A stretch of DNA of 64,000 nucleotides from Methylopila sp. 73B (GTDB lineage: Bacteria; Pseudomonadota; Alphaproteobacteria; Rhizobiales; Methylopilaceae), in contig NZ_JAFV01000001.1 in NCBI RefSeq assembly GCF_000526315.1, positions 248,001 to 312,000 on the forward strand, given 5' to 3'. Positions 54,676-64,000 of this stretch are shown one piece after another (within the stretch, counting starts at the first letter, position 1; each line of letters starts with the position of its first letter). The notes beneath the pieces are model-generated. The model was not told the DNA's origin. It worked only from the letters and a program-made list of their open reading frames with translations, and ran no database searches. The position numbers and the translations under genes are program-made.

Positions 54676-55065
54676 TCAGGCGGACGGTGAGGCCGGGCCG
54701 CGCCAGGAGGGTTTGCGGTCGGCGGGGGTGAGCGTGTCGCGCCCGCCCGTCGTCGTCGAAACGGCCTTCGCCGGCGTGGCCGCCGCGCCCTCGCTTCCGA
54801 GGTAATCCTGGATCATCGCGGCGCCGTTGCGGGCGCGGTCGCTCATGACCTGCAGCGCCTTGGAGCCGACGTCGCAGGCGTCGGGCTGACGTTCGCAGAA
54901 GCTGCGCATGTCCGAGATCGTCGCGCCCGCCGCCGCAAGCGCCGCCATCGCGTCGATCGACGCGCGCTCCTCGGCGTTCGGGCCGTCGCCCTTCATCGCG
55001 CCGCCGAGCGGGAGCACCAGCAGCAGCACCGAAATCCAGAACGCTGTGCGGATGAGAAACATCAT
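54676..55065 (-). CDS. DUF5330-type exported protein
   Basis: 129 aa. MMFLIRTAFWISVLLLVLPLG is a signal peptide or anchor of the kind seen at the start of DUF5330 proteins. The conserved core is AMAALAAAGATISDMRSFCERQPDACDVG in two blocks, with two Cys that could pair in the periplasm, and ALQVMSDRARNGAAMIQDYL. The Thr/Ala/Pro tail is low-complexity. The function is unknown. Same strand as sufE, 43 bp upstream of it. Confidence 0.78.
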   Translation of the reverse strand: MMFLIRTAFWISVLLLVLPLGGAMKGDGPNAEERASIDAMAALAAAGATISDMRSFCERQPDACDVGSKALQVMSDRARNGAAMIQDYLGSEGAAATPAKAVSTTTGGRDTLTPADRKPSWRGPASPSA

Positions 55066-55439
55066 GAGGCTCCTGCCTGCCGTGGATCCCTGCGGTCTTG
55101 CGCGCTTGCGGAGATATGGTCCGCGCGTCTTCGCCGTCGATATCAGGACGATAGCAGGATCATTCTAAGCCTCGTTCAACGAGGTCTTTCAACTTGCGAC
55201 GCCTGCGTTCACATTTCAGCAAGTTTTCATCAAGGTTTCAGAAAGTCATGAGGCGTTACTGCGACCATCGCGCCATCGTCAACGCTTTACAGCCGAGATC
55301 GCGCTGGTTTTAGCGTTCCGTTTAAACCTCGGGAGCCAATCTGGCCGTCGAAACGAGGCCCGGGACCAGCGTCGCGCCGGGCCGCCGGTCGCTTCTGCGC
55401 CGGCAGTCGGAGTACGAGTCTTTGCGACACATCGGCGCC
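55066..55439. other. 374-bp divergent intergenic region
   Basis: It separates the DUF5330 gene (minus) from the sensor-kinase operon (plus). It is AT-rich from 55140 to 55320, consistent with promoters for both. A small inverted repeat CCTCGTT-C-AACGAGG lies at 55170-55184. No credible gene was found; the kinase frame could be read from a TTG at 55422, but ATG 55440 is preferred. Confidence 0.5.
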
Positions 55440-57189
<1,750 letters not shown>

Positions 57190-57197
<8 letters not shown>

Positions 57198-57936
57198 GCC
57201 CTCCGCACGCTCCTTCGACGCCCACGACAGCTTCGGCGACCGCCCCGTCCGCGGCGGGATCGCCGAACTTGTCCGCCGCCGTCCGGTCGACGTCCTCGCG
57301 GGGCTCGTCGCGGCGGCGGGCGTCGCCACCATTCTGGTCAACGCGCTGTTGCTGCAGGAGGGCCGGCACCCCGCGCCGTTCTTCGGCGAGCACCCCGCCG
57401 TAACGCCAGCCGCGGCGCCGGCGCGGCCGACCCTGCAGCGCAGCGAACTGGTCGCGCAGATCCAGGAGGCCCTGCGCGCACGCGGCGACTACGACGGTCC
57501 GGTCGACGGCCTGATAGGCGCGCGCACCGCGGCGGCGATCGCGTCGTTCGAGCGGGGCGCAGACCTGCCGATCCACGGCGAGCCGAACGACCGCGTGCTC
57601 GCGGCCTTGCTGATCGCGCCGGCGAAGCCGACGCCGCAGCCGGCTCCGGCGGCCGCGACGAAGCCTTCGGCCGCGCTGCGGACGCCCGTCCCCGCGCCTT
57701 CGCCGTCGCCCACCGTCACGGGCTCCACCAGCGTCGCCGGGCCGAAGATGATGGCGGTGCAGCGGGCGCTGTCCAAGCTTGGTTACGGACCGGTCGCCAG
57801 CGACGGCAAAATGGGCGCCGCCACCCGCAATGCGCTGCAGGAGTTCGAGCGCGACCGGAAGCTGCCGGTGACCGGCGAGCCGAACCCCCAGACGCTGCGC
57901 CAGCTTCAGGCCGTGTTCGGCGCGCCGCTGGAGTGA
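57190..57936 (+). CDS. membrane-anchored protein with two peptidoglycan-binding domains
   Basis: 248 aa, GTG start 8 bp inside the kinase gene, so the two are coupled. Short cytoplasmic N-terminus, one TM helix (VDVLAGLVAAAGVATILVNALL, about 33-54), then periplasmic. First PG-binding-1 repeat: LVAQIQEALRARGDYDGPVDGLIGARTAAAI in consecutive blocks. A Pro/Ala linker leads to the second repeat: MMAVQRALSKLGYGPVASDG, KMGAATRNALQEFERDRKLP. It likely binds cell-wall peptidoglycan and reports on, or is controlled with, the sensor kinase. Confidence 0.88.
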
Positions 57937-57958
57937 GCGCGCACGAAGAGGCGTCGAC

Positions 57959-58297
57959 ATGAGCGCCCGGCTCACCTCCGACTTCTGGGTCGCGGCCTAT
58001 GTCAGGCGCTGCCATCTGGCCGGGGCCTATGCGCTGGTGCGCCGGCGCGGCTCGCCTGAGGCGGGCGCGATCTTCCTCGTGATCGACCGTCTGGACGGGC
58101 GCAACGATCTCTATGCGCCGGCGCCCCAGGCCGAGGTGGAGAACGCCCGCGCGCGGACGTTCGAACGGGTTGCGGAGGGCGTCGATGGCTTGGCCATCGA
58201 GGAGCGCCTCGCCCGCGAGATGCGCTTCGATTCGGACGTGTGGATCATCGCCGTCGAGGACCGGGACGGCCGGGCTTTTCTCAACGACGGCCTCTGA
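57959..58297 (+). CDS. DUF1491-family protein
   Basis: 112 aa. Family pattern: LTSDFWVAAYVRRCHLAGAYALVRRRG, with GAIFLVIDRLDG, LYAPAPQAEVE and the end FDSDVWIIAVEDRDGRAFL. Small alpha/beta cytoplasmic protein of unknown function, found almost only in alphaproteobacteria. Third gene of the kinase operon, 22 bp after the peptidoglycan-binding gene. Confidence 0.85.
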   Translation: MSARLTSDFWVAAYVRRCHLAGAYALVRRRGSPEAGAIFLVIDRLDGRNDLYAPAPQAEVENARARTFERVAEGVDGLAIEERLAREMRFDSDVWIIAVEDRDGRAFLNDGL

Positions 58298-58306
58298 GCG
58301 AGTCGC

Positions 58307-59437
58307 TCAGCGCGAGCGACCCGATTCCTTGCTGCGCGCAATGGCAGGCCGGCGGAGGCGCGGCGCCGAGCGGGCCTGTCCGGCGCGCTCGGGCGTACCG
58401 GACGGATCGAACATCGGCTCGTGACGAGGGGCGGCGGTCGCGGTGTCGACGCCCGTAAGAGCCGCCACGAGCTCCGCTGCGGCGGCGCGCGGCGTGGCGT
58501 CGGCGATCTCCACCAGATCGAAGAACCGGGGGACGGATTGCGCGATCTCGGGCTGGGCGACGAGCAGCGCGCGAGCGATCGCGTCGCGATCGAGACCGAC
58601 CGCCCGCAGCATGAGAACGAAGGGTTCGCCGCTCGGCTCCGCGGTCATCTGCGCGGCGACGGCGGGCGTGAGGCCGAGAGCGTCCGCGATCGCTTCGGCC
58701 ACGAGCCGGCGGCTGCCGCTCTGTGCGGCCGCTTCGAGGATGGCGGCGTCGACCAGATCGCTCGTGCGGAGGCTGCGCACGCCGAGGGGTGGGCGGCTGG
58801 GCCGTTCGGCGAGCGCGGCGCGGATGCCGGCCCGCTGTTCGGGATTGGCTATGAGGTAGAGCGGCGCGAGGGCGGCCTGATCGTAGTCCTCCCGGCGCAG
58901 CAGCGCTGCGGCCAGCGCCGGCGCGCCGAGGCCTCGCGCCACGAGCGCGGCGAGGGTGGCGTCGGACGGCGTCGCGGCGGGGTTCGCCACGAGCGTCTCC
59001 AGCACAAGGTCGTCGGGGTGGTGCGCGAGCAGCCGCACCATGTCTGCGTCGACGTCGGGCCGTCGCGCCACGGCGCAGGCCTCCAGCACGCCTCCGTCGA
59101 GCGCGAGGCTGAGCAGAAGCGTGCGGGGAACGCGCGGGAACCGCGCGATGATGGGGGCCGCGACCTCGGGGGCGTCGTCGAGCAGCCGCGCGATCAGGCT
59201 CGCCGGCGCCCGCTCGTCCTCTGCGAGCTTACGGGCCACTATGGTCCGGGTTTCGGCGTCCACCACGTCGAGCAGCTGCAGCGCGAGCTCTTCGTAGCGC
59301 GCGATCTCCTCGGGCGCGTGGTGCGCCTTCTGCACGTAGAGGTCCGTCAGCACGCGGACCAAAGTCGGCCGAACGTCGACGCCCTCCTGCCGGGACAGGC
59401 GTTCGAGCGTTTCGATGGGCAGCAGGTCGTCGCTCAT
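58307..59437 (-). CDS. DUF2336-domain protein
   Basis: 376 aa. All-helical, HEAT-like repeat protein: LTDLYVQKAHHAPEEIARYEELALQLLDVVDAETR and VARKLAEDERAPASLIARLLDDAPEVAAPI belong to the DUF2336 signature (given here as consecutive short blocks). The C-terminal 40 residues are basic and disordered. Function unknown; repeats imply protein binding. Convergent with the DUF1491 gene, 9 bp between stops. Confidence 0.82.
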   Translation of the reverse strand: MSDDLLPIETLERLSRQEGVDVRPTLVRVLTDLYVQKAHHAPEEIARYEELALQLLDVVDAETRTIVARKLAEDERAPASLIARLLDDAPEVAAPIIARFPRVPRTLLLSLALDGGVLEACAVARRPDVDADMVRLLAHHPDDLVLETLVANPAATPSDATLAALVARGLGAPALAAALLRREDYDQAALAPLYLIANPEQRAGIRAALAERPSRPPLGVRSLRTSDLVDAAILEAAAQSGSRRLVAEAIADALGLTPAVAAQMTAEPSGEPFVLMLRAVGLDRDAIARALLVAQPEIAQSVPRFFDLVEIADATPRAAAAELVAALTGVDTATAAPRHEPMFDPSGTPERAGQARSAPRLRRPAIARSKESGRSR

Positions 59438-59736
59438 CGCATCCGTCCGGTGGGGGGCGCGGCCAAGGAAGGGGCCGGCTGTCTCCTCCGGAACCTAGGG
59501 CGGACATGGTTAGCGCTGCGTTAACCGTCCCGTCCCGGCACACCGCGCGATCGCCCGGTAAAGCCGGAAGTTGTGGTCTCGCAGCAACACCCTCGCATCG
59601 ACGGCGTCCGTAGCCGCGCGGCGGTAACAACTCGTTAACCACAGGGATCGCTGAATGAGGACAGAAGGCCTGCGGACGGCCGGTCCGCCTCTAGGCCGCG
59701 ATCGAACCGAACCCCCTCTTGGCAGGGAGCGTCCCT

Positions 59737-59934
59737 ATGGGCCTCGTGCTCGCATTTCAGTCTCAGCCGCGGCAGTCGTCGCGATCCTCAGTCACTCACC
59801 GCCGTCCGGGGCCAACCGCCGGCGCCGAGATCCTGTTTTTCACCGGCGTCCGCTACGAGCGCCGGGTCGACGTCGGGTCGGCCTCGGCCGTCGGGCGGGC
59901 GCCCGCCATAGACATCGGCCAGCCTGCTTCGTGA
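59737..59934 (+). CDS. small hypothetical protein coupled to a lipoprotein gene
   Basis: 65 aa. GCAGGGAG lies about 8 bp upstream of ATG 59737. The central segment AEILFFTGVRYERR looks structured and coding-like; the ends are Ser/Arg/Ala-rich. The stop TGA overlaps the GTG of the lipoprotein gene (GTGA at 59931-59934), which argues that it is translated. Family unknown; I have the impression of similar short proteins in other Hyphomicrobiales, but cannot check. Confidence 0.55.
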   Translation: MGLVLAFQSQPRQSSRSSVTHRRPGPTAGAEILFFTGVRYERRVDVGSASAVGRAPAIDIGQPAS

Positions 59935-60680
59935 TCGCCGCCGCGCTTCGGACGTCCGGAGCGCGGACGATCGGCCTCGCGCTGTCGGCGGCTGCTCTCG
60001 GCGCCTGCGCCCAGACGGGCGATTTCGGCCGGCTCTCTCCAAACGTCATCAACGACGCGTTGCTGCCCGCCGCGGGCGCAGTCGCGGCGCGGGGGCGTGG
60101 AGAGCCGGTCTCGGGCTACCGGCTGACCGACGACGAGATCGAGCTGCGCAATCTCGCCTGGGGCGTGGTGATGCCGCCGCTCCCCGAGCAGGCGTTGGAG
60201 CGCACGCTTGTGGAGCTCGCGCGCACCCGCGTGCTCCCCGTCCACCGCGTGCGTGTGGCGAAGGAGTCCTATGTCCGGACGCTCATCGCCACGCCGTATC
60301 GCTCCAGCGGCGCGCGCTACGCCCGCCTGCAAGCGGACATCGACGCCGACATCTCGCGGATCGAGCCGTTCTTCGCCTCGGCCGCCCGCGTCGCCGTGGG
60401 CGATCGTGCGCGCGACCGCGCCGCCGCTCGCGTGCCGGAGCTGCGTCCCGACGAGCGGGCCAACGTCGACGCCCGGATCGACGAGAACGGCCTGCTCATC
60501 GCCTGGGTGCGGCTGTCGTTCGACGAGCGCGTGGTCACCTATCGCTACGCGTTGGACCGGCTGGTGCTGGAGACGCCCGATCCCGCCGCGGTGTCGGTCG
60601 AGGCTTCGCTGTCGATCCTCGAACGCGTGCTCGCTTCGCTGCGGCCGATCGGCAAGCCGCGCGGCGTGTTCAAGGGGTAG
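59931..60680 (+). CDS. lipoprotein of unknown function
   Basis: 249 aa from GTG 59931. Signal peptide ARTIGLALSAAALGAC with lipobox LGAC, so lipidation is at the Cys. The mature part is mainly helical and charged: LTDDEIELRNLAWGVVMPPL, RVRVAKESYVRTLIATPYRS, RYARLQADIDADISRIEPFF, VTYRYALDRLVLETPDPAAV. No enzyme motif. The frame is open back to 59655, but that region has no start with a signal peptide. The last 11 bp overlap the convergent DUF1254-like gene. Confidence 0.75.
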   Translation: MIAAALRTSGARTIGLALSAAALGACAQTGDFGRLSPNVINDALLPAAGAVAARGRGEPVSGYRLTDDEIELRNLAWGVVMPPLPEQALERTLVELARTRVLPVHRVRVAKESYVRTLIATPYRSSGARYARLQADIDADISRIEPFFASAARVAVGDRARDRAAARVPELRPDERANVDARIDENGLLIAWVRLSFDERVVTYRYALDRLVLETPDPAAVSVEASLSILERVLASLRPIGKPRGVFKG

Positions 60681-61233
60681 ACGGCGGGGGCGTCGACCGA
60701 CCGCATGTCGCGCTTTCGGCGAGCGCCTTGAGCGCTGGGCGCGCACTGGGCGCTTGCGCGAACAGCCGCACCAGCACGAAGCCGGCGTCGGTCGGCGAGA
60801 CGATCCGGATCGAAGGCCGCGCCTGCGCGGTCTCGTCTTCCTCGGCCGCCGCGACGTCGTTCTCGCGCAGGATCACCACCTCGACCGTCCCGTTGGTCGC
60901 CGCCTTGTCGGTGAGCGCATAGAACGGCGCGCCGCGCCGTTCGTGGATCGCGACCGCGCCATAGGTCGAGGGCAGGGCGGCGCGCACCGTCACCGGGCCC
61001 TCGGCGAGATCGTAGCGGCAGGCGGCCACCACGAAAAAGGGGTCGGAGAAGGCGAGCAGGTCCGCGTTCGCCCCGTCGTCCGGCAGGGCCACGAAGCGTC
61101 CGTCAGCCGGAAGCGCCGCCAGCCGGTCATAGGGCCCGCGCGGCGCGAGCGACGGGACCGCGAGCAGCGACCCAACATGCACGACGCCGGCGAGGAACAG
61201 GCCGACCACCACGGCGTGGAACAGGCGCATCAT
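60670..61233 (-). CDS. DUF1254-type membrane-anchored protein
   Basis: 187 aa. MMRLFHAVVVGLFLAGVVHV anchors it in the membrane. The core RGPYDRLAALPADGRFVALP, FSDPFFVVAACRYDLAEGPV, VAIHERRGAPFYALTDKAA, VILRENDVAA and FVLVRLFAQ matches the short DUF1254 proteins of Hyphomicrobiales. The start overlaps the DUF1214 stop (ATGA at 61230-61233). Function unknown, probably envelope. Confidence 0.8.
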   Translation of the reverse strand: MMRLFHAVVVGLFLAGVVHVGSLLAVPSLAPRGPYDRLAALPADGRFVALPDDGANADLLAFSDPFFVVAACRYDLAEGPVTVRAALPSTYGAVAIHERRGAPFYALTDKAATNGTVEVVILRENDVAAAEEDETAQARPSIRIVSPTDAGFVLVRLFAQAPSARPALKALAESATCGRSTPPPSTP

Positions 61234-61808
61234 CGGCAGGCGCCCCGTTTGACCGACAACAGTTGCGGCGGCGTTCGGCGGGCGAGCGGCGTGCCGAGCG
61301 CGGTGTCGTAGAGCGCGAGCCGCAGCGCGAAGCCGCCTTTCACAGGAAGCTGGATCCAGTCGCCGGCCTTCGCGGTCTGAGAGAGCTCGACCACGATCGG
61401 CCGGCCGACCAGGCGGACCGTTTCGGCGCTCGACGTGCCCTGTCGGCCGAGCGCGGTCTCGAGCCTGCGGCCTTCTGGCGAGAAAGGCGCGAGCGTCCAG
61501 AGCCGGGCGGCGGGGAGGTCGCCCTCCAGCGTGTAGTCGCAGGCCGCGTCCAGGGCGCGGCCGGCGTCGTCCGTCCGCGCCTCGAACTCCACGCCGTCGC
61601 CATAGGCAAGCGGCGCCTCGCCGCGGCGCGCGACGCCCGCCCGCAGATAGGGGTCCGCGCCGAGGCCGCCGATGTCGGGATCCGCCCGCCACGGCCCGAT
61701 GGTCAGGCCGCCGAACGGCAGGCCGTGGGTGACCGTGCGCAGCGTCGCGCCGAGGCCGAGCACCGCGGCGACCGCGAAGACGATCATGACGAGGAGGGTG
61801 AGGCGCAT
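61230..61808 (-). CDS. DUF1214-type membrane-anchored protein
   Basis: 192 aa. N-terminal anchor RLTLLVMIVFAVAAVLGLGA. DUF1214 core: GPWRADPDIGGLGADPYLRA, ARRGEAPLAYGDGVEF, DDAGRALDAACDYTLEGDLP, ARLWTLAPFSPEG. Paired and overlapping with the DUF1254 gene; the two domains also occur fused or adjacent in other bacteria. It begins 15 bp downstream of the PBP1A stop, so PBP1A, DUF1214 and DUF1254 look like one operon. Confidence 0.82.
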   Translation of the reverse strand: MRLTLLVMIVFAVAAVLGLGATLRTVTHGLPFGGLTIGPWRADPDIGGLGADPYLRAGVARRGEAPLAYGDGVEFEARTDDAGRALDAACDYTLEGDLPAARLWTLAPFSPEGRRLETALGRQGTSSAETVRLVGRPIVVELSQTAKAGDWIQLPVKGGFALRLALYDTALGTPLARRTPPQLLSVKRGACR

Positions 61809-61823
61809 CCGGGGCGGCCGACC

Positions 61824-64000
61824 TTAGCGCGCGGTCGTCGAGGGTTCGGCCCCGGCGAAGAACGGCGGTGCGAGCTCCGCCCGCGGGCCGGCCGCGGGGC
61901 GCGCCGCCGCGACGTCGGCGATCAGGGCCTGCAGCACCTTCGCCGCCCCGTCCGACAGATTGCGCGCGCCGACGGGCCGCGTGTCGGCGCCGTCCTCGGG
62001 CGCGGCCTGGGCGACCGCAGGCTTCGACGCGCCGGGAAGGGCGACCCCCGGGATCGCCTTCGGCGCGACGCCCTGGTGGGCGTAGGCCATGATCTCTTTC
62101 CAGGTCATGGCCGGCAGGGAGCCGCCGGTCATGTCCTTCGTCGTCGTGAAATCGTCGTTGCCGAACCAGACGCCCCCGACCAGCGACCCGGTGAAACCGA
62201 TGAACCAGGCGTCCCGATAGGACTGCGAGGTGCCTGTCTTGCCGCCGGCCTGGACGCCGTCGAGCCGGGCCCGGCCGCCGGTGCCGTTCTCGACCACGGC
62301 CAGCATCATGCGGTTCATCTGCGCCACGACGGGATAGCCGAGGACCTGCTGCAAAGGCTTGGCGTCCCGCTCGCGCCGCCAGATCGCCGCGCCTTTGGAG
62401 TCGTCGACCTCGAGCGCTGCGAACGGCGGCGCGCGGCGGCCGCCGTTCGCCAGCGTCCCATAGGCCGAGGTGTGGTCAAGCAGCGTAACCTCCTCGACGC
62501 CGAGCGCCAGCGCCCGCCCCACGTCGAGCTTCGACCTCAGCCCCATGCGATGGGCCATGTCGATGACGTTCTTCTGCCCCACCGCGAGCGCGAGCCGGAC
62601 CGGTATCGTATTAATACTTTTGGCGAAGGCGGTGAGGAGGGGGACTTTGCCGGCGAACCGGCGGCCGTAGTTGCGCGGGCACCAGTTGCCGACGCAGATC
62701 GCGGCGTCCGACACCACGCTGTCCGGGCTGAACTTCCCCGAGGCGAAGGCGGTCGCATACACATAGGTCTTGAACGACGAGCCCGGCTGCCTGAGCGCGT
62801 CGACCGCGCGGTTGAACTGGCTCTGGCCGTAATCCCTCCCGCCCACCATGGCCCGCACCCCACCCTCCGGCTCCAGGATCACCGCCGCAGCCTGGTCGAC
62901 GCGGTACGGATCGCCGTACTGCCTGAGCATGCGCTCGACCACCTCTTCGGCGTGGCGCTGCAGCGCGGGGTCGAGCGCGGTGCGGACCCTCAGCACCCGC
63001 TGCCCCTTGAAGGCGCCTGCGTCCGCCATCCCCCGGATCTCGCCATAGGCCCAGTCGAGGAAATAGTCCGGGCTCGAGACCACCGCGGTCGGCTTCGGCG
63101 TCGCCGGCTGGAACCGGGCCGGCTGCACCTGCCCCTCGGTCATGAACCCGGCGTCGACCAGATTGTCGAGCACGGTCGCAGCCCTCGCCCGGGCCGCCGC
63201 CAGGTTGACGTGCGGCGCATACTTCGTCGGCGCCTTGAACAGGCCCGCCAGCATCGCGCTCTCGGCGAGGTCCACGTCGCGCGCGCTCTTGCCGAAGTAG
63301 AAATGCGCCGCCGCGTCCACCCCGAAGGCCCCGCCGCCCATGTAGGCCCGGTCGAGGTAGAGCTTCAGAATCTCGTCCTTCGAGAGGTGGAACTCGAGCC
63401 AGAACGCGAGAAAGGCCTCCTTGATCTTGCGCTCCAGCGTGCGCTCGTTGGTGAGGAACACGTTCTTCGCGAGCTGCTGCGTGATCGACGAGCCGCCCTG
63501 CACCACGCCGTTCGCCCGCGCGTTCTGGACGAGCGCCCGCGCCGTGCCCGCCACGTCGATGCCGAAGTGGGTGTAGAACCGCCGATCCTCGGTCGCGAGC
63601 GCCGCCTTGATCAGGTGGTCGGGGTACTCGCTCAAAGGGATGCCGTCGTTCTGCATCACCCCGCGCTTGCCGATCTCGGAGCCGTGCCGGTCGAGGAAGG
63701 TGACGGAGAGGTCGGCCCGGCTCAGCCAGTCCGGCCCGGTCTCGCGGAACGCCGGCAGCGCGAGCGCCAGCATGACGAGCGCGCCCGCGGTCCCGAGCGT
63801 CAGCCCCTCGCACAGGATCTCGACCGTCCAACGCCGCCAGCCGCGCACGCGGAAGGCGTCGAACGCCGCGCACACCCCGTCCCACCAGCGCGAGAGCGCG
63901 GGCCCGATGGTCCAGAAGGTGTGGTCGAGCCACGAATCGAGCGCCAGCAGGCGTCGTTTCGTGTCGAGCGTCTTAGGCCGCGCGCCGAACCCGAACACCG
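61824..64000 (-). CDS. bifunctional penicillin-binding protein 1A family, start beyond window
   Basis: At least 724 aa. Glycosyltransferase 51 plus transpeptidase, building and cross-linking peptidoglycan. Cytoplasmic basic N-terminus, one TM helix (GTAGALVMLALALPAF), GT51 motifs ATEDRRFYTHFGID, GGSSITQQLAKN, KIKEAFLAFWLE, then transpeptidase RQPGSSFKTYVYA (SxxK), KSINTIP (SxN) and GKTGTSQSYRDAWF (KTG). A Pro/Ala tail follows. The frame is open to the right edge; a GTG at 63998 is possible, but the start is more likely just outside. A short AT-rich codon run covers the SxN motif. Confidence 0.93.
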   Translation of the reverse strand, partial: VFGFGARPKTLDTKRRLLALDSWLDHTFWTIGPALSRWWDGVCAAFDAFRVRGWRRWTVEILCEGLTLGTAGALVMLALALPAFRETGPDWLSRADLSVTFLDRHGSEIGKRGVMQNDGIPLSEYPDHLIKAALATEDRRFYTHFGIDVAGTARALVQNARANGVVQGGSSITQQLAKNVFLTNERTLERKIKEAFLAFWLEFHLSKDEILKLYLDRAYMGGGAFGVDAAAHFYFGKSARDVDLAESAMLAGLFKAPTKYAPHVNLAAARARAATVLDNLVDAGFMTEGQVQPARFQPATPKPTAVVSSPDYFLDWAYGEIRGMADAGAFKGQRVLRVRTALDPALQRHAEEVVERMLRQYGDPYRVDQAAAVILEPEGGVRAMVGGRDYGQSQFNRAVDALRQPGSSFKTYVYATAFASGKFSPDSVVSDAAICVGNWCPRNYGRRFAGKVPLLTAFAKSINTIPVRLALAVGQKNVIDMAHRMGLRSKLDVGRALALGVEEVTLLDHTSAYGTLANGGRRAPPFAALEVDDSKGAAIWRRERDAKPLQQVLGYPVVAQMNRMMLAVVENGTGGRARLDGVQAGGKTGTSQSYRDAWFIGFTGSLVGGVWFGNDDFTTTKDMTGGSLPAMTWKEIMAYAHQGVAPKAIPGVALPGASKPAVAQAAPEDGADTRPVGARNLSDGAAKVLQALIADVAAARPAAGPRAELAPPFFAGAEPSTTAR

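Overview
The window is GC-rich chromosomal DNA from an alphaproteobacterium, almost certainly order Hyphomicrobiales (Rhizobiales). Supporting content: a MucR/Ros-family regulator, four Omp25/Omp31-type porin-like barrels, a MarR + OmpR-type regulator + EnvZ-like kinase triad (PetP/PetR type), an egtB-egtD pair, DUF1491/DUF2336/DUF5330/DUF6456 proteins, and palindromic REP-like elements of the kind common in this order. I cannot fix the genus; a methylotroph-type relative (Methylopila/Hansschlegelia/Chelatococcus-like) is only a guess. There is no phage, IS element, CRISPR array, rRNA or recognisable tRNA. Coding density is high, and many genes overlap by 4-20 bp.

Layout. 1-6038: end of an unknown gene, msrB, a rhomboid protease with a long N-terminal extension, two divergent sorbosone-dehydrogenase-like periplasmic beta-propellers (one translationally coupled to a c-type cytochrome), and a polysaccharide deacetylase. 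6060-10400: mntH (Nramp) divergent from ppdK, with a Fur/Mur-like palindrome upstream of mntH. 10401-11255: a repeat-filled spacer. 11256-13486: ergothioneine genes egtB-egtD. 13483-16809: four outer-membrane barrels in a row on the minus strand. 17194-22520: a pteridine-reductase-like SDR, uvrC, a small membrane protein, pgsA, moaD, moaE, and a membrane protein. 22592-28358: ilvE, the MarR/RR/HK signalling operon, a class III aminotransferase and a small exported protein. 28369-35787: extensin-like protein, dxs, an SDR, meaB, a CsbD-like protein, folP, DUF4332 and DUF2267-like proteins. 35949-40824: DUF853/HerA-like ATPase, VapBC, M20 peptidase, autotransporter-type barrel. 40825-45784: a haloacid dehalogenase broken by a frameshift, then the two-subunit methylmalonyl-CoA mutase. 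45825-52019: SRPBCC protein, esterase, Fe/Mn SOD, a disordered membrane-anchored protein, oligopeptidase B. 52375-64000: mucR followed by a block of poorly characterised genes with an envelope theme (DUF6456, SufE, DUF5330, sensor kinase + peptidoglycan-binding protein, DUF1491, DUF2336, lipoprotein, DUF1254/DUF1214, PBP1A).

How the genes work together. Mutase large and small subunits plus MeaB form a complete methylmalonyl-CoA mutase module in two loci. EgtD makes hercynine and EgtB sulfurises it. MoaD and MoaE are the two subunits of molybdopterin synthase. SOD, MsrB, ergothioneine and manganese import are a diffuse oxidative-stress set. The sorbosone-dehydrogenase/cytochrome operon looks like a periplasmic oxidase feeding electrons to the respiratory chain.

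I found no clear-cut new defence or mobile system. The best leads are a MucR whose fourth zinc ligand His is replaced by Gln, a pteridine-reductase-like SDR beside molybdopterin genes, the kinase/peptidoglycan-binding/DUF1491 cluster, a 206-bp MITE-like palindrome, the mntH operator, an FNR/FixK-like site in the porin cluster, and a rare-codon island at the PBP1A active site.
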